The notes below the pieces were generated by a model. That model searched no databases, was not told the DNA's origin, and saw nothing but the letters and a program-made list of their open reading frames with translations. This document shows, one piece after another, positions 1-8,757 of a stretch of DNA of 64,000 bases (the first letter of the stretch is position 1; each line of letters starts with the position of its first letter). This DNA comes from Fontibacillus panacisegetis (lineage in GTDB: Bacteria > Bacillota > Bacilli > Paenibacillales > Paenibacillaceae): NCBI RefSeq assembly GCF_900102215.1, contig NZ_FNBG01000016.1:1-64000 (forward strand), written 5' to 3'. The position numbers and the translations under genes are program-made.

Positions 1-261
1 CGTATCGTTCACGGCACGTTCAAGCTTACGCTCTGAGGGAATGTCGTACAGATAGCCAAGCAGTAGCATTTTAAAGAATACGATGGGATCTAGGGAGGGA
101 CGCCCATTGTTCTCACAGTAATAAGGTTTAACCAGATCAATAATGAAATTAAAATCGATATATTTGTCGATGTTGCGCAAAAGATGATCTTGAGGAACTA
201 ATTGCTCCAAGCAGACCAGTTCATACTCTAATTGAGGGTTTGTATCATTTGTAAACAACAT
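1..261 (-). CDS. IS1182-family transposase, N-terminal part (cut by window edge)
   Basis: The 87 visible residues, read on the minus strand from an ATG at 261, match the start of IS1182-type DDE transposases: LVPQDHLLRNIDKYIDF, then the conserved NGRPSLDP and KMLLLGYLYDIPSER blocks. The catalytic DDE domain would lie beyond the left edge, so integrity cannot be judged. A GGTGA ribosome site precedes the ATG and a TATAAT-like -10 lies at 296-301. The insertion sequence probably ends near 335-350, where a motif typical of such IS ends (GACTTTTTCAACAGTC) appears. It lies upstream of groESL and divergent from it. Confidence 0.85.
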   Translation of the reverse strand, partial: MLFTNDTNPQLEYELVCLEQLVPQDHLLRNIDKYIDFNFIIDLVKPYYCENNGRPSLDPIVFFKMLLLGYLYDIPSERKLERAVNDT

Positions 262-262
262 A

Positions 263-321
263 AAATCACCGCTCTCTGGCATATATTATATAGATATTAT
301 ACCATATTAACGCGGTGATTT
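263..321. repeat. Perfect 10-bp inverted repeat around the transposase promoter
   Basis: AAATCACCGC at 263-272 is perfectly repeated in inverted orientation (GCGGTGATTT) at 312-321, flanking the putative -10 at 296-301. The proximal arm covers the GGTGA ribosome site of the transposase. A transcript starting at the element's own promoter would lack the distal arm, whereas read-through RNA from outside would contain both. Confidence 0.6.
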
Positions 322-521
322 GGTGAAATAATGACTTTTTCAACAGTCTGACTTTTGCAGGGATTTTGGACAAAGCTAACTTTGGACAAGAGCTAACATT
401 GACCCGCAATTAGAATTGCAATTAAGAATATTTTCAGCCCACAAAGGATACAATTGGGAAGGGTATGTCCAATTCATAGTAGGGTAACGGAAGTTTTAAG
501 ACAAAAAATGTTATCAAGGAC

Positions 522-550
522 TTGAAATCTTGCTATAAGTTGAGTATCAT
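522..550 (+). promoter_or_regulatory. SigA-type promoter of groESL
   Basis: TTGAAA at 522-527, a 17-base spacer and TATCAT at 545-550. The predicted start of transcription, about 557, lies just upstream of the CIRCE operator, the usual arrangement for HrcA-controlled heat-shock promoters. Confidence 0.8.
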
Positions 551-561
551 AAAAGTTGTTA

Positions 562-588
562 TTAGCACTTGAACATGTCGAGTGCTAA
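562..588 (+). promoter_or_regulatory. CIRCE operator (HrcA binding site)
   Basis: TTAGCACTT-N9-GAGTGCTAA, a near-perfect copy of the CIRCE consensus TTAGCACTC-N9-GAGTGCTAA with one mismatch in the left arm. It lies directly after the predicted transcription start and 54 bases before groES. HrcA bound here represses groESL until heat stress titrates the chaperonin. Confidence 0.95.
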
Positions 589-642
589 TACATAAGTAAA
601 TTAATCCATAAACACAACATATTTAAAGGAGGCTATTTTTTC

Positions 643-924
643 ATGATCAAACCTTTAGGTGAACGCGTACTGGTAGAACCGATCGAACAAGAGGAAACTA
701 CGGCATTTGGCATCGTACTTCCGGACACAGCTAAAGAAAAACCGCAAGAAGGTAAAGTAATTGCTGTAGGCAGCGGTGCATTGAAGGACGGCGTGCGCAT
801 TCCTCTGGAAGTGAAGGAAGGCGATCGCGTATTGTTCTCCAAATATGCAGGAACAGAAGTCAAATATGAAGGTAAAGAATATTTGATTATGAAAGAAAGC
901 GACATTCACGCAATCGTCGGTTAA
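643..924 (+). CDS. groES: Co-chaperonin GroES (Hsp10)
   Basis: The 93-residue protein has the standard GroES length and opens with [12 protein letters not shown], carries the mobile-loop region around residues 17-33, and ends with [10 protein letters not shown]. It forms the heptameric lid of the GroEL folding chamber in the cytoplasm. The ATG follows a strong AAAGGAGG site. It is the first gene of the heat-shock operon, 52 bases ahead of groEL. Confidence 0.98.
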   Translation: MIKPLGERVLVEPIEQEETTAFGIVLPDTAKEKPQEGKVIAVGSGALKDGVRIPLEVKEGDRVLFSKYAGTEVKYEGKEYLIMKESDIHAIVG

Positions 925-946
925 TTTAACCGAACCATATGAATAA

Positions 947-2596
<1,650 letters not shown>

Positions 2597-2677
2597 ACTG
2601 ACCTGAAGTTCCTTGACTAGCAAGGAATCTCAAGTTAGAAAACGTCATTTGACCACATTTTGACCATATGAATAAAA

Positions 2678-2727
2678 AATAGGCTTCTCACAAGTTCAGA
2701 TCGAACTTTGTGAGAAGCCTATTTTAT
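2678..2727. terminator. Bidirectional rho-independent terminator after groEL
   Basis: The arms AATAGGCTTCTCACAA... and ...TTGTGAGAAGCCTATT pair almost perfectly around a GTTC-AGATC-GAAC inner stem. T-rich tracts follow on both strands. It ends groESL and also the minus-strand integrase remnant whose stop codon is at 2727. Confidence 0.9.
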
Positions 2728-3306
2728 TAAGCGTTGCGTAGTTCATCAAGCATTCGGTTAAGCTTCTTTTCAAAAGTGAAAACGGTATGTCCACCGATCT
2801 TTGAATAGGCAAAGAGCAGCGAATCAACAAAATCGATTTTGATTTCATTGTAAACCTTCAGAGCAGCCTCTTTTTCCATTGTCTTAGTGACGTGTAGATA
2901 CACAGTTCGAATTTGTTCATCATTGCTATGACCCAGTCGTTCAATGATTTGAAAGATATCGGCTCCAGCTTCTGCTAATAGCGAAACATGGGTATGCCTC
3001 AGCGAATGCGGGGATAGCTTCTCATTAAGTCCAGCGAGCCGTAGAAGCAGAAGCCGTCTCATGCGGTTATGGATCGTTTTGATGAGTTCAGGGTAGCCCT
3101 TATTATGTTCCGTCTTTGCGAATATAAAATCATGGTAGTACGTATCTTTATTCAGCTTTTTGATTTCATCCTGGGCGAGCTTGTGCTTCCTTTTTAGTCT
3201 TAAATCCACTTACTGTTTTCTGCTTCCGCTTTCCTGTTACTGGATCTCGGCCTATTTCTACAGAAAACGACCAAGTAGTTCCACGTTTCCTGAAATATCC
3301 TTGCAT
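2727..3306 (-). pseudogene. Decayed phage/ICE-type tyrosine integrase
   Basis: From an ATG at 3306 with an AGGAGGG ribosome site, the first 42 codons encode a typical arm-type DNA-binding domain (MQGYFRKRGTTWSF, DPVTGKRKQK, GFKTKKEAQ) and then hit a stop. A one-base shift near 3183 restores a frame (AQDEIKKLNKDTYYHDFIF) that leads directly into the C-terminal catalytic region. That region has the SPHSLRHTHVSLL box with HxLRH, ERLGH and YLHVTKT with the nucleophile Tyr. The core-binding domain and first catalytic Arg, normally about 150-200 residues, are missing, so there is an internal deletion as well as a frameshift. The protein cannot be active. It lies immediately 3' of groEL, marking one edge of a possible former integrated element. 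Confidence 0.85.
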
Positions 3307-3308
3307 GC

Positions 3309-3733
3309 CTAGCCCTCCTGATAAACACTACTGTTATTCGCGAACTCTTGCCTGTAGATTTGTAAGCGGGACACATCTGGTATTGCCACGGCGTAGTAAT
3401 TGTATCCATTGTGTTCAATTCTGGTTCTGATCCAAAATATTTGCTCGTAAAAATCATTATGATAAAGTATTTCTATAGGCGAACCGAAAGTGAAATAGTG
3501 GTTGTCGTCAATTTGATACCTACCACTTTTGTTTTTATGCAATACGGTCTTTCAGCAACGATGGAGCTTTCTAACATTTCAATTTTTATGATTAGGTGTA
3601 CTAGTACTTCTTTTAACTCTTGAAGAAAGAGAAAATCGGAACGACCCTGCAAATTAAGTCCCGTGATTGTAGTTTCCTCTTCTATTTTGTAGATGACCGC
3701 TCCAATTTCAGCAGGACTAGCAAAGCCAGCACT
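3309..3733 (-). pseudogene. Frameshifted small element gene, DUF5348-like C-terminus
   Basis: The downstream frame (3309-3542) encodes KSGRYQID...GSPIEILYH...WIRTRIEHNGYNYYAVAIPD, which resembles the C-terminal domain of DUF5348 proteins often found next to integrases. The upstream frame (about 3543-3733) encodes a helical segment (FLQELKEVLVHLIIKIEMLESS) that would join it if one base were changed near 3542. Neither frame has a good ATG. I read it as a broken gene of the same decayed element as the adjacent integrase. The DUF5348 assignment rests on a remembered motif pattern. Confidence 0.5.
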
Positions 3734-3762
3734 CTATTTTCTGCAAAATTTGCATTTCACCA

Positions 3763-3850
3763 CTATTTGTTTTGCCGCTCCCGAAATTCCTTAAGCAATT
3801 TCATTACGCTTTCATCCATATCTTTTGAAGTAAAGTAAAGCGGCCTGTTG
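3763..3850 (-). other. Unassigned stretch with a short coding-like tail
   Basis: On the minus strand a short open frame ending at 3763 reads MDESVMKLLKEFRERQNK. It looks like the charged C-terminus of a lost gene belonging to the same decayed element. No ribosome site or complete gene is present, and nothing else is recognisable between here and 3909. Confidence 0.25.
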
Positions 3851-3908
3851 TGTAAAACCACAGAGAGTTTTAAATAAGGGAACAGTCAAACAATCTTTAT
3901 TTTCTTGT

Positions 3909-3943
3909 TGGCGGAACGAAAGTTCCGCCGTTTTCTTTTTCTT
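3909..3943 (+). terminator. Strong rho-independent terminator with GAAA loop
   Basis: GGCGGAAC-GAAA-GTTCCGCC at 3910-3929 is a perfect 8-bp stem closed by a GNRA tetraloop, followed by GTTTTCTTTTTCTT. No intact plus-strand gene remains upstream to be terminated, so it may be a leftover of a lost gene. It insulates the sortase cluster from upstream transcription. Confidence 0.8.
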
Positions 3944-4024
3944 AGAAATTTCCAGCTTTAGCGGGTGGAATATTTGGATACCATACCTTCTGGGGATAAT
4001 AATTTCAAGGAGGATGAAATAAAT

Positions 4025-4318
4025 ATGAAAAAAATATCGGTTGCTGTTTTGTCCGCATGCTTGTTGCTTTCTTCTGTATCGGCTGTTAGTGCAGCTCCAG
4101 TAAGCGAGAAACACGAACATAAACTTCATGAGAAGCACGTGAAAAAACATGAAGAAAAGAAAATTCGTGCGAAATCGATTCATAAAGCTGGAATTCACAA
4201 GAAATTGAAGGGTACAGGAAAAATAAAAGCAAAAAGCATCAAGGCTAAGAGTTTAAAAACAAAGGCTACTAAAATGCCGAAATCAGGTTTTGGTGGCGCA
4301 AGTGAACAAACCGAATAG
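4025..4318 (+). CDS. Small secreted Lys/His-rich protein with MPKSG C-terminal motif
   Basis: The 97-residue product starts with a clear Sec signal peptide (residues 1-23, cleavage likely after VSA). A very basic segment follows (HEHKLHEKHVKKHEEKK, then repeated KAKSI/KAKSL units). The C-terminus has MPKSG at 84-88 followed by FGGASEQTE. The MPKSG pentapeptide resembles an LPxTG sorting signal, but no hydrophobic anchor or positive tail follows it. The ATG at 4025 follows AAGGAGG at 4007-4013; an upstream in-frame start at 3965 would add residues ahead of the signal peptide. A class F sortase gene comes next. I do not recognise a named family; being a sortase substrate is an inference. Confidence 0.75.
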   Translation: MKKISVAVLSACLLLSSVSAVSAAPVSEKHEHKLHEKHVKKHEEKKIRAKSIHKAGIHKKLKGTGKIKAKSIKAKSLKTKATKMPKSGFGGASEQTE

Positions 4319-4325
4319 GGGGGAT

Positions 4326-4360
4326 GAAAGAGGGATTTAAAGCCCTCTTTCTTTCTTAAT
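4326..4360 (+). terminator. Intra-operon terminator/attenuator before the sortase gene
   Basis: GAAAGAGGG at 4326-4334 pairs perfectly with CCCTCTTTC at 4343-4351, followed by TTTCTTAATT. It lies in the 43-base gap between the small secreted protein and the sortase. No Shine-Dalgarno sequence is visible between it and the sortase ATG, so it probably lowers sortase expression relative to the upstream gene. Confidence 0.7.
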
Positions 4361-4361
4361 T

Positions 4362-4997
4362 ATGAAAATAAAATTGTTCGCGAATTTGTCGCTGGCGCTT
4401 TTATTAACAATTATTTGTTGCTTAGGCTGCAATCATTCTGTGCAAAATCAACATTCGGCTCAAGAAAAACAATCTCAAAAAAATGTGCTGATAAAAAATG
4501 ATTTGCCTAATAATAAAGACATTTCACCTTTAGAATCCATTAGGCCTTTTATTCCTACACAACTAATTATACCGGCGATAAAAGTATCTGCGAAAGTTGT
4601 TCCTATAGGCGTTCTTGATAATGGGCAAATGGATGTACCCAAGGATACTGAAATAGTTGGTTTTTTGTATCCCAGTGTTCTTGCTGGAACAAAAGGAAAT
4701 ATGATTATGGATGGACATGTAGATAGTTATACTGGTGCTGCTGTTTTTTTTGATCTGAAAAAATTGAATCCTGGTGATGCGGTTATTGTTCGTAATCAGC
4801 ATTCTGATCGATCAATGACTTTCCGGGTCGAATCGGTTGAAGCCTTCAAAACTACCGAGGCTCCTATTGAGCGAATATTCGGGCATACTGATGAATATCA
4901 TTTAAACTTGATAACCTGTACTGGGAAATATAGTCGAAAAAAGAAAGAACACGAAGAACGGTTAGTGGTTTTCACTAAATTGGATGGTGGCAAATGA
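4362..4997 (+). CDS. Class F-type sortase, membrane- or lipid-anchored
   Basis: The 211-residue protein has an N-terminal hydrophobic segment ending in CCLGC (possible but weak lipobox, Cys23), a linker, and a sortase fold from about residue 62 (TQLIIPAIKVSAKVVPIG). The catalytic triad is visible as His119 in MDGHVDS, Cys186 in LITCTG and Arg200 in EERLVVF. The pattern IPAIxVxAxVVPIG...GHVDSxTGxAVFF is typical of class F sortases, best known from Actinobacteria. It is a cysteine transpeptidase that would cleave a sorting motif in a secreted protein. It has no visible ribosome site and its stop overlaps the next start (ATGA), so it is translationally coupled to the amidase gene. Confidence 0.88.
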   Translation: MKIKLFANLSLALLLTIICCLGCNHSVQNQHSAQEKQSQKNVLIKNDLPNNKDISPLESIRPFIPTQLIIPAIKVSAKVVPIGVLDNGQMDVPKDTEIVGFLYPSVLAGTKGNMIMDGHVDSYTGAAVFFDLKKLNPGDAVIVRNQHSDRSMTFRVESVEAFKTTEAPIERIFGHTDEYHLNLITCTGKYSRKKKEHEERLVVFTKLDGGK

Positions 4998-6106
4998 TTA
5001 AAATCATTAAGTTGATTTTATGTTTTTCAATTTTAACTATTGATTGTTTCTGGTGTAGGGAAGCTTATGCCCAAAAAAGTAAAACAGAAAATGATATTGA
5101 AGTATTATTGAAGCAGGTATATGAAAAAAGAGCAAAGGCAATGATTTATCAGAATGATCATGTTTTGGAGACTGATTACTTATCAGATAAAACAAGCATG
5201 AATGCTCTCTACAATGAACAGAGGCGAATAAAATACATCAATACATGGGCTAACAAAAGATCAATCAAATTAGTTAATGCCGAAAGTGAAATAAAGATTG
5301 TTCGATTAAAGGTCATGGATGAAACAGCTAATGTTTCCATAGTGCAGTCCCTAAAATTAAGTTACGATTACCTGAATAAAATAATTCCGGTTCAATCCTT
5401 TGGGATTGGAACTAGTCATTTTCTTACCATGAAAAAAACAGAGGGCAAGTGGAAGATTTTACGCGAATGGTACTTAGATCCCTTAGATGAGGATCCCGAC
5501 AAAATAGCAGAAGCGCAAAATGGATTTGGGACTGTCGTTCAAAACACAAGGAATATAAGCAATGGAAAAAGATTTAATAGGAAACAAGCGGTAACCTATG
5601 CAAACAAGTATGCAGGAACAGCTTGGGGAGCCGGAAATAATCGCAGATATAACCCGAATTACAAGGATTATACAGGCCGAGGAGGGGACTGCACCAATTT
5701 TGCTTCTCAAGTAGTTGGGGACAAAATGGGAGGAGGACTTCCGATGACGAACCAATGGCGATACTACAAACAATCAGGCGGAACAGAATTTTGGATTAGA
5801 ACGGACTCCTTCAAAAATTTTCTCATTAATAGCGGGTACGGGAAGCAGATTATTAAGGGAAAATTTCATCAAATAGTAGCACCGACAAAAGAAAATCCGA
5901 ATGGTGCAATTGCACGGTTGCAGCCAGGAGATTTGATTGGTTATATCATCCATGGAAATGATATAGACCATTTTTCGATATTTGTTGGGTATGATGAAAA
6001 TGGTTATCCGCTTGTTAATTCGCATTCAACTGATCGCTTCAGGGTTCCATTTGATCTGGGTTGGGATCGAAATACTAAATATTTGCTTATTCATATCAAG
6101 GATTAG
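4994..6106 (+). CDS. Secreted protein with C-terminal amidase domain (Amidase_6 type)
   Basis: The 370-residue protein has a signal peptide (residues 1-27, cleavage after YAQ), an N-terminal helical region, and a C-terminal domain from about residue 193 that opens with NRKQAVTYANKYAG. Cys233 in GGDCTNFASQ is the likely nucleophile and the His in DHFSIFVGY is the likely partner; the ending includes VNSHSTDR. This is the NlpC/P60-related putative amidase domain of Bacillales cell-wall proteins. A role in peptidoglycan or peptide cleavage outside the cell is inferred from the family. The ATG overlaps the sortase stop by four bases, tying the two genes in one operon. Confidence 0.85.
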   Translation: MIKIIKLILCFSILTIDCFWCREAYAQKSKTENDIEVLLKQVYEKRAKAMIYQNDHVLETDYLSDKTSMNALYNEQRRIKYINTWANKRSIKLVNAESEIKIVRLKVMDETANVSIVQSLKLSYDYLNKIIPVQSFGIGTSHFLTMKKTEGKWKILREWYLDPLDEDPDKIAEAQNGFGTVVQNTRNISNGKRFNRKQAVTYANKYAGTAWGAGNNRRYNPNYKDYTGRGGDCTNFASQVVGDKMGGGLPMTNQWRYYKQSGGTEFWIRTDSFKNFLINSGYGKQIIKGKFHQIVAPTKENPNGAIARLQPGDLIGYIIHGNDIDHFSIFVGYDENGYPLVNSHSTDRFRVPFDLGWDRNTKYLLIHIKD

Positions 6107-6180
6107 TTATGTGCTTGTCAGCATAACTGAGTTTGGAAAGTAATAAAAATGAGGTATGACATTGTGTCCTCGGGGGGAAC

Positions 6181-7662
6181 ATGAAGAAACCTCATTTATT
6201 ATTGCAGTCTGCAATTAGAGCCAGTGCAATGACAATGGTAAAAATACTTGGTTTAATTAGCCGAATAATTCTGGCCAGATTGGTTGGCGCAGAAGGAATT
6301 GGTTTGTACCAAATGGGGTATTCGTTATACGGTTTTGTGATCATGCTTTTTGGAGGGGCGTCTACGGCTTTGGCGATTATTACTGCTAAGAAGCCGGGAG
6401 AAGGTTGGAAATTCCTGAAAATGCTATCTTTCGGCATTATCATTTCAGCTGGAATACTTAGTCAAATTGTTTTTTGGGAATCTCCAAGGATTGCATTATT
6501 ACTTGGTAACCCTGATTTGTATGATGCACTGAAAAGCATTGCTCCAGCTATCTTTGCCGCTCCATTACTGGGTCTATTGCGGGGATATCTACAGGGACTT
6601 GAACAATTTCGTATTATTGCTGTTTCAGAGATTATTGAACAAGCATCTCGAGTATTTTTAATGCTGTTAATTATAAACTATTTCCTGCCTTCAGAATTAG
6701 GAATTGTTGTTGGTAAAGGTTTGTATGCTACTTTCTTGAGCATGATCATCGCCTTTTCATTACTAATAATTTATATCTTTCATAACGATTTACATTTATC
6801 CAGTTCGCATCAGGCTGAATCGTCATTTCCTATCAGATGGTTAATCCGGACTTCAATCATGATTTCGATTACCCGTTTATTAGTTCCGGCATCGGAATTC
6901 ATTGACGCGATCCTTATTCCTAATCGTTTAATAACCTCAGGATATAATCCTACAGAAGCTACTTCAATTTTCGGCATTATTACGGGTATGGCGTTTACCG
7001 TCGTTTATACTCCTACACTAATAACAGAGGCTCTAAGCCATACACTAACCATGAGATTTGCAGCTCACTGGAATCAAAAGGAAGAACAGAAATTTCATGA
7101 GCTTCTACACACCGCAATGAAATTAAGTTGGTTATGGGGTTTAACTTCAGCTTCCTTTTTATTTATTTATGCGGAGGAATTGTCTTTTTACATATTCCAT
7201 ACGGATAAGGCCAGTGAGTTAATCAAATATTTATCGGCCATTCCTATTATTGTGGGGCTACGAGAAGTAACAACCAGCATACTTTGGGCTCAGGATGTTA
7301 AAAAAGTTCCATTTTTAGGGTTAGCCACCGGAATATGCATCTCCACGATTATTCAATATTTTGTCATTGCTATACCAGGCTATGCTTTCGTTGGAGCAGC
7401 TGCAGGCTTATTATCCATGGAAATTGTTTCATTTGCTTTGAATATAACGGTTTTTAAAAGAAACCTAAACTTGATCAAAGTTTTACCTTACGCGTTGTTA
7501 GATGTTTTGGCAATCGGGGGATGCATGACTGTTTTAGCCCAAATCAAACCTGATTCCATAATAAGCTTGCCGGAGTTTCTAATGAGCAGTATTTTCTTTT
7601 TTGCTTTAACAGGGATTTACATGATCTTCCGGTGTGGTGATGTCTATTCAGCTGGAAAATAA
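6181..7662 (+). CDS. SpoVB/MurJ-type flippase (MOP superfamily)
   Basis: A 493-residue polytopic membrane protein with roughly 12-14 predicted hydrophobic segments. The opening SAIRASAMTMVKILGLISRIILARLVGAEGIGLYQMGYSLYG is, in short motifs, the hallmark of the stage V sporulation protein B / polysaccharide flippase family (key blocks GLISRI, LARLVGAEGIG). Such proteins move lipid-linked cell-wall or polysaccharide precursors across the membrane; SpoVB acts in spore cortex synthesis. The ATG follows GGGGGGA. It stands 74 bases after the amidase gene and may share its transcript. Which of the several SpoVB paralogues this is cannot be told. Confidence 0.88.
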   Translation: MKKPHLLLQSAIRASAMTMVKILGLISRIILARLVGAEGIGLYQMGYSLYGFVIMLFGGASTALAIITAKKPGEGWKFLKMLSFGIIISAGILSQIVFWESPRIALLLGNPDLYDALKSIAPAIFAAPLLGLLRGYLQGLEQFRIIAVSEIIEQASRVFLMLLIINYFLPSELGIVVGKGLYATFLSMIIAFSLLIIYIFHNDLHLSSSHQAESSFPIRWLIRTSIMISITRLLVPASEFIDAILIPNRLITSGYNPTEATSIFGIITGMAFTVVYTPTLITEALSHTLTMRFAAHWNQKEEQKFHELLHTAMKLSWLWGLTSASFLFIYAEELSFYIFHTDKASELIKYLSAIPIIVGLREVTTSILWAQDVKKVPFLGLATGICISTIIQYFVIAIPGYAFVGAAAGLLSMEIVSFALNITVFKRNLNLIKVLPYALLDVLAIGGCMTVLAQIKPDSIISLPEFLMSSIFFFALTGIYMIFRCGDVYSAGK

Positions 7663-7727
7663 AATTCGAAATACCACTGCATAATTTTAAGCAGTAAGGC
7701 AAAAATACCCGAAAAGGAGGAAGAAGG

Positions 7728-8204
7728 ATGGCATTTACAAAAATGAATATTAACCGGTTAGGAATTATTATGCTGGCTGTGCTGATCATATTATCAGGTA
7801 CAGGGTGCACAGCAAACAAATCGGCAAATTCCGCGAAGCCTAAGACGAAAAGTGTGCAAAACAAGAAAGCAATTAATCCGGTCACAAAAAAAATTTCAGA
7901 TGAAGTACTAAAAGTGAAGGGTGTAAGTAAAGCAACAGTCTTAGTACACGATAAGGATGTTGTAGTGGGTATTGATGTTAAGAAAGGGGAACCTGCAACA
8001 TCAGTCGAGGAGAATGTCCGGTATAGAGTAGAGGGTAGCAAGCCAGGATATTTTGTACATGTTACAAGTGATAAAAAGATTCATGAAAGAATAAAAAAAT
8101 TAAACACTAAAATGACAGGAAAGAATTCTGTTAAAACATTGGGGAACGATGTAGGAGTAATTATTCAAGACATAGGAAAAACAATTAGAGCTCCTTTTCA
8201 ATAA
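7728..8204 (+). CDS. YhcN/YlaJ-family sporulation lipoprotein
   Basis: A 158-residue lipoprotein with an N-terminal signal and lipobox ILSGTGC, a Lys-rich linker, and the domain with VLKVKGVSKATVLVHD and DVVVGIDVK, typical of the YhcN/YlaJ family found in the membranes of forespores and spores. The ATG follows AAAGGAGGAAGAAGG. The family has no firmly known biochemical activity. With the adjacent SpoVB-like flippase it gives the island a sporulation flavour. Confidence 0.88.
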   Translation: MAFTKMNINRLGIIMLAVLIILSGTGCTANKSANSAKPKTKSVQNKKAINPVTKKISDEVLKVKGVSKATVLVHDKDVVVGIDVKKGEPATSVEENVRYRVEGSKPGYFVHVTSDKKIHERIKKLNTKMTGKNSVKTLGNDVGVIIQDIGKTIRAPFQ

Positions 8205-8234
8205 TAGTAACATTTGGGTAACAAAGGTTTTGCT

Positions 8235-8333
8235 TTATAAGCCTCTCAGGAGTTCATCGAACTTACGAGAGGTTTTTTTCTTTTTACGTCTGGTAACATG
8301 AAGATACACATGTTTAGTTGTATCATCATCCTT
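8235..8333 (-). pseudogene. C-terminal fragment of a second tyrosine integrase
   Basis: On the minus strand, 32 codons ending at a TAA read HKDDDTTKHVYLHVTRRKKKTS and then KFDELLRGL. This is the nucleophile-Tyr end (VYLHVT) of a phage/ICE integrase. Just upstream the sequence no longer encodes the ERLGH and HxLRH boxes, so only the tail survives. It has the same orientation as the remnant at 2727-3306 but a different C-terminal sequence. Confidence 0.75.
8241..8279 (+). terminator. Rho-independent terminator after the sporulation lipoprotein gene
   Basis: CCTCTC at 8242-8247 and GAGAGG at 8267-8272 form the outer stem, with GAGTTC/GAACTT pairing inside. Seven T residues follow. The hairpin overlaps codons of the integrase fragment on the other strand. 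Confidence 0.75.
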
Positions 8334-8671
8334 GTGTTAGTAGCTACCCGAGAGGATATGTTAACATTTATTCTTGGTCTGATTTAAGAAATATTTGGGG
8401 GAAAGAAGCAGAAACTACTGTTCCGAGTGATTTGAATAGTGAAGCTAATAGCGATTTCATCGCTTTGAAACAAGAACGTGAGAAAGTAGCTAGTGCTAGT
8501 GAAATCACTAAGCATGAGAATGCTATTAAGAATATGAAGAGAAATATACCCCTGACGCAGAACAGTTTATTAAAGTAGCCCGTTCAGAAGAAAGGAAAAG
8601 GAGAGCTCGAAGCTCTCAAATCCGAGCTTGACACTAGAATCGTCGAATTGAAAAAAAATAGCATCACTTGA
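8318..8671 (+). pseudogene. Degraded coiled-coil-type gene in three frames
   Basis: Three successive plus-strand frames look coding: to about 8530 (SDLRNIWGKE, then FIALKQEREKVASASEITKHENAIKN); about 8530-8632 (EYEEKYTPDAEQFIKVARSEERK); and about 8594-8671 (GELEALKSELDTRIVELKK). Joined, they would make a charged helical protein, so at least two frameshifts have occurred. The family is not recognised; a phage or mobile-element origin is plausible given the integrase tail alongside. Confidence 0.45.
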
Positions 8672-8757
8672 ACCAAAATAAATTTCCAATATTTATGCTT
8701 GTGTAATATAAATCTTCATGGGACAATAAGGATTAATCTGGAAAATGAGGGGATTAG

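Noticed and set aside
3200..3457. 85-codon minus-strand frame covering the integrase start
   Set aside because: It runs in a different frame from the recognisable MQGYFRKRG arm domain and its translation is not protein-like.
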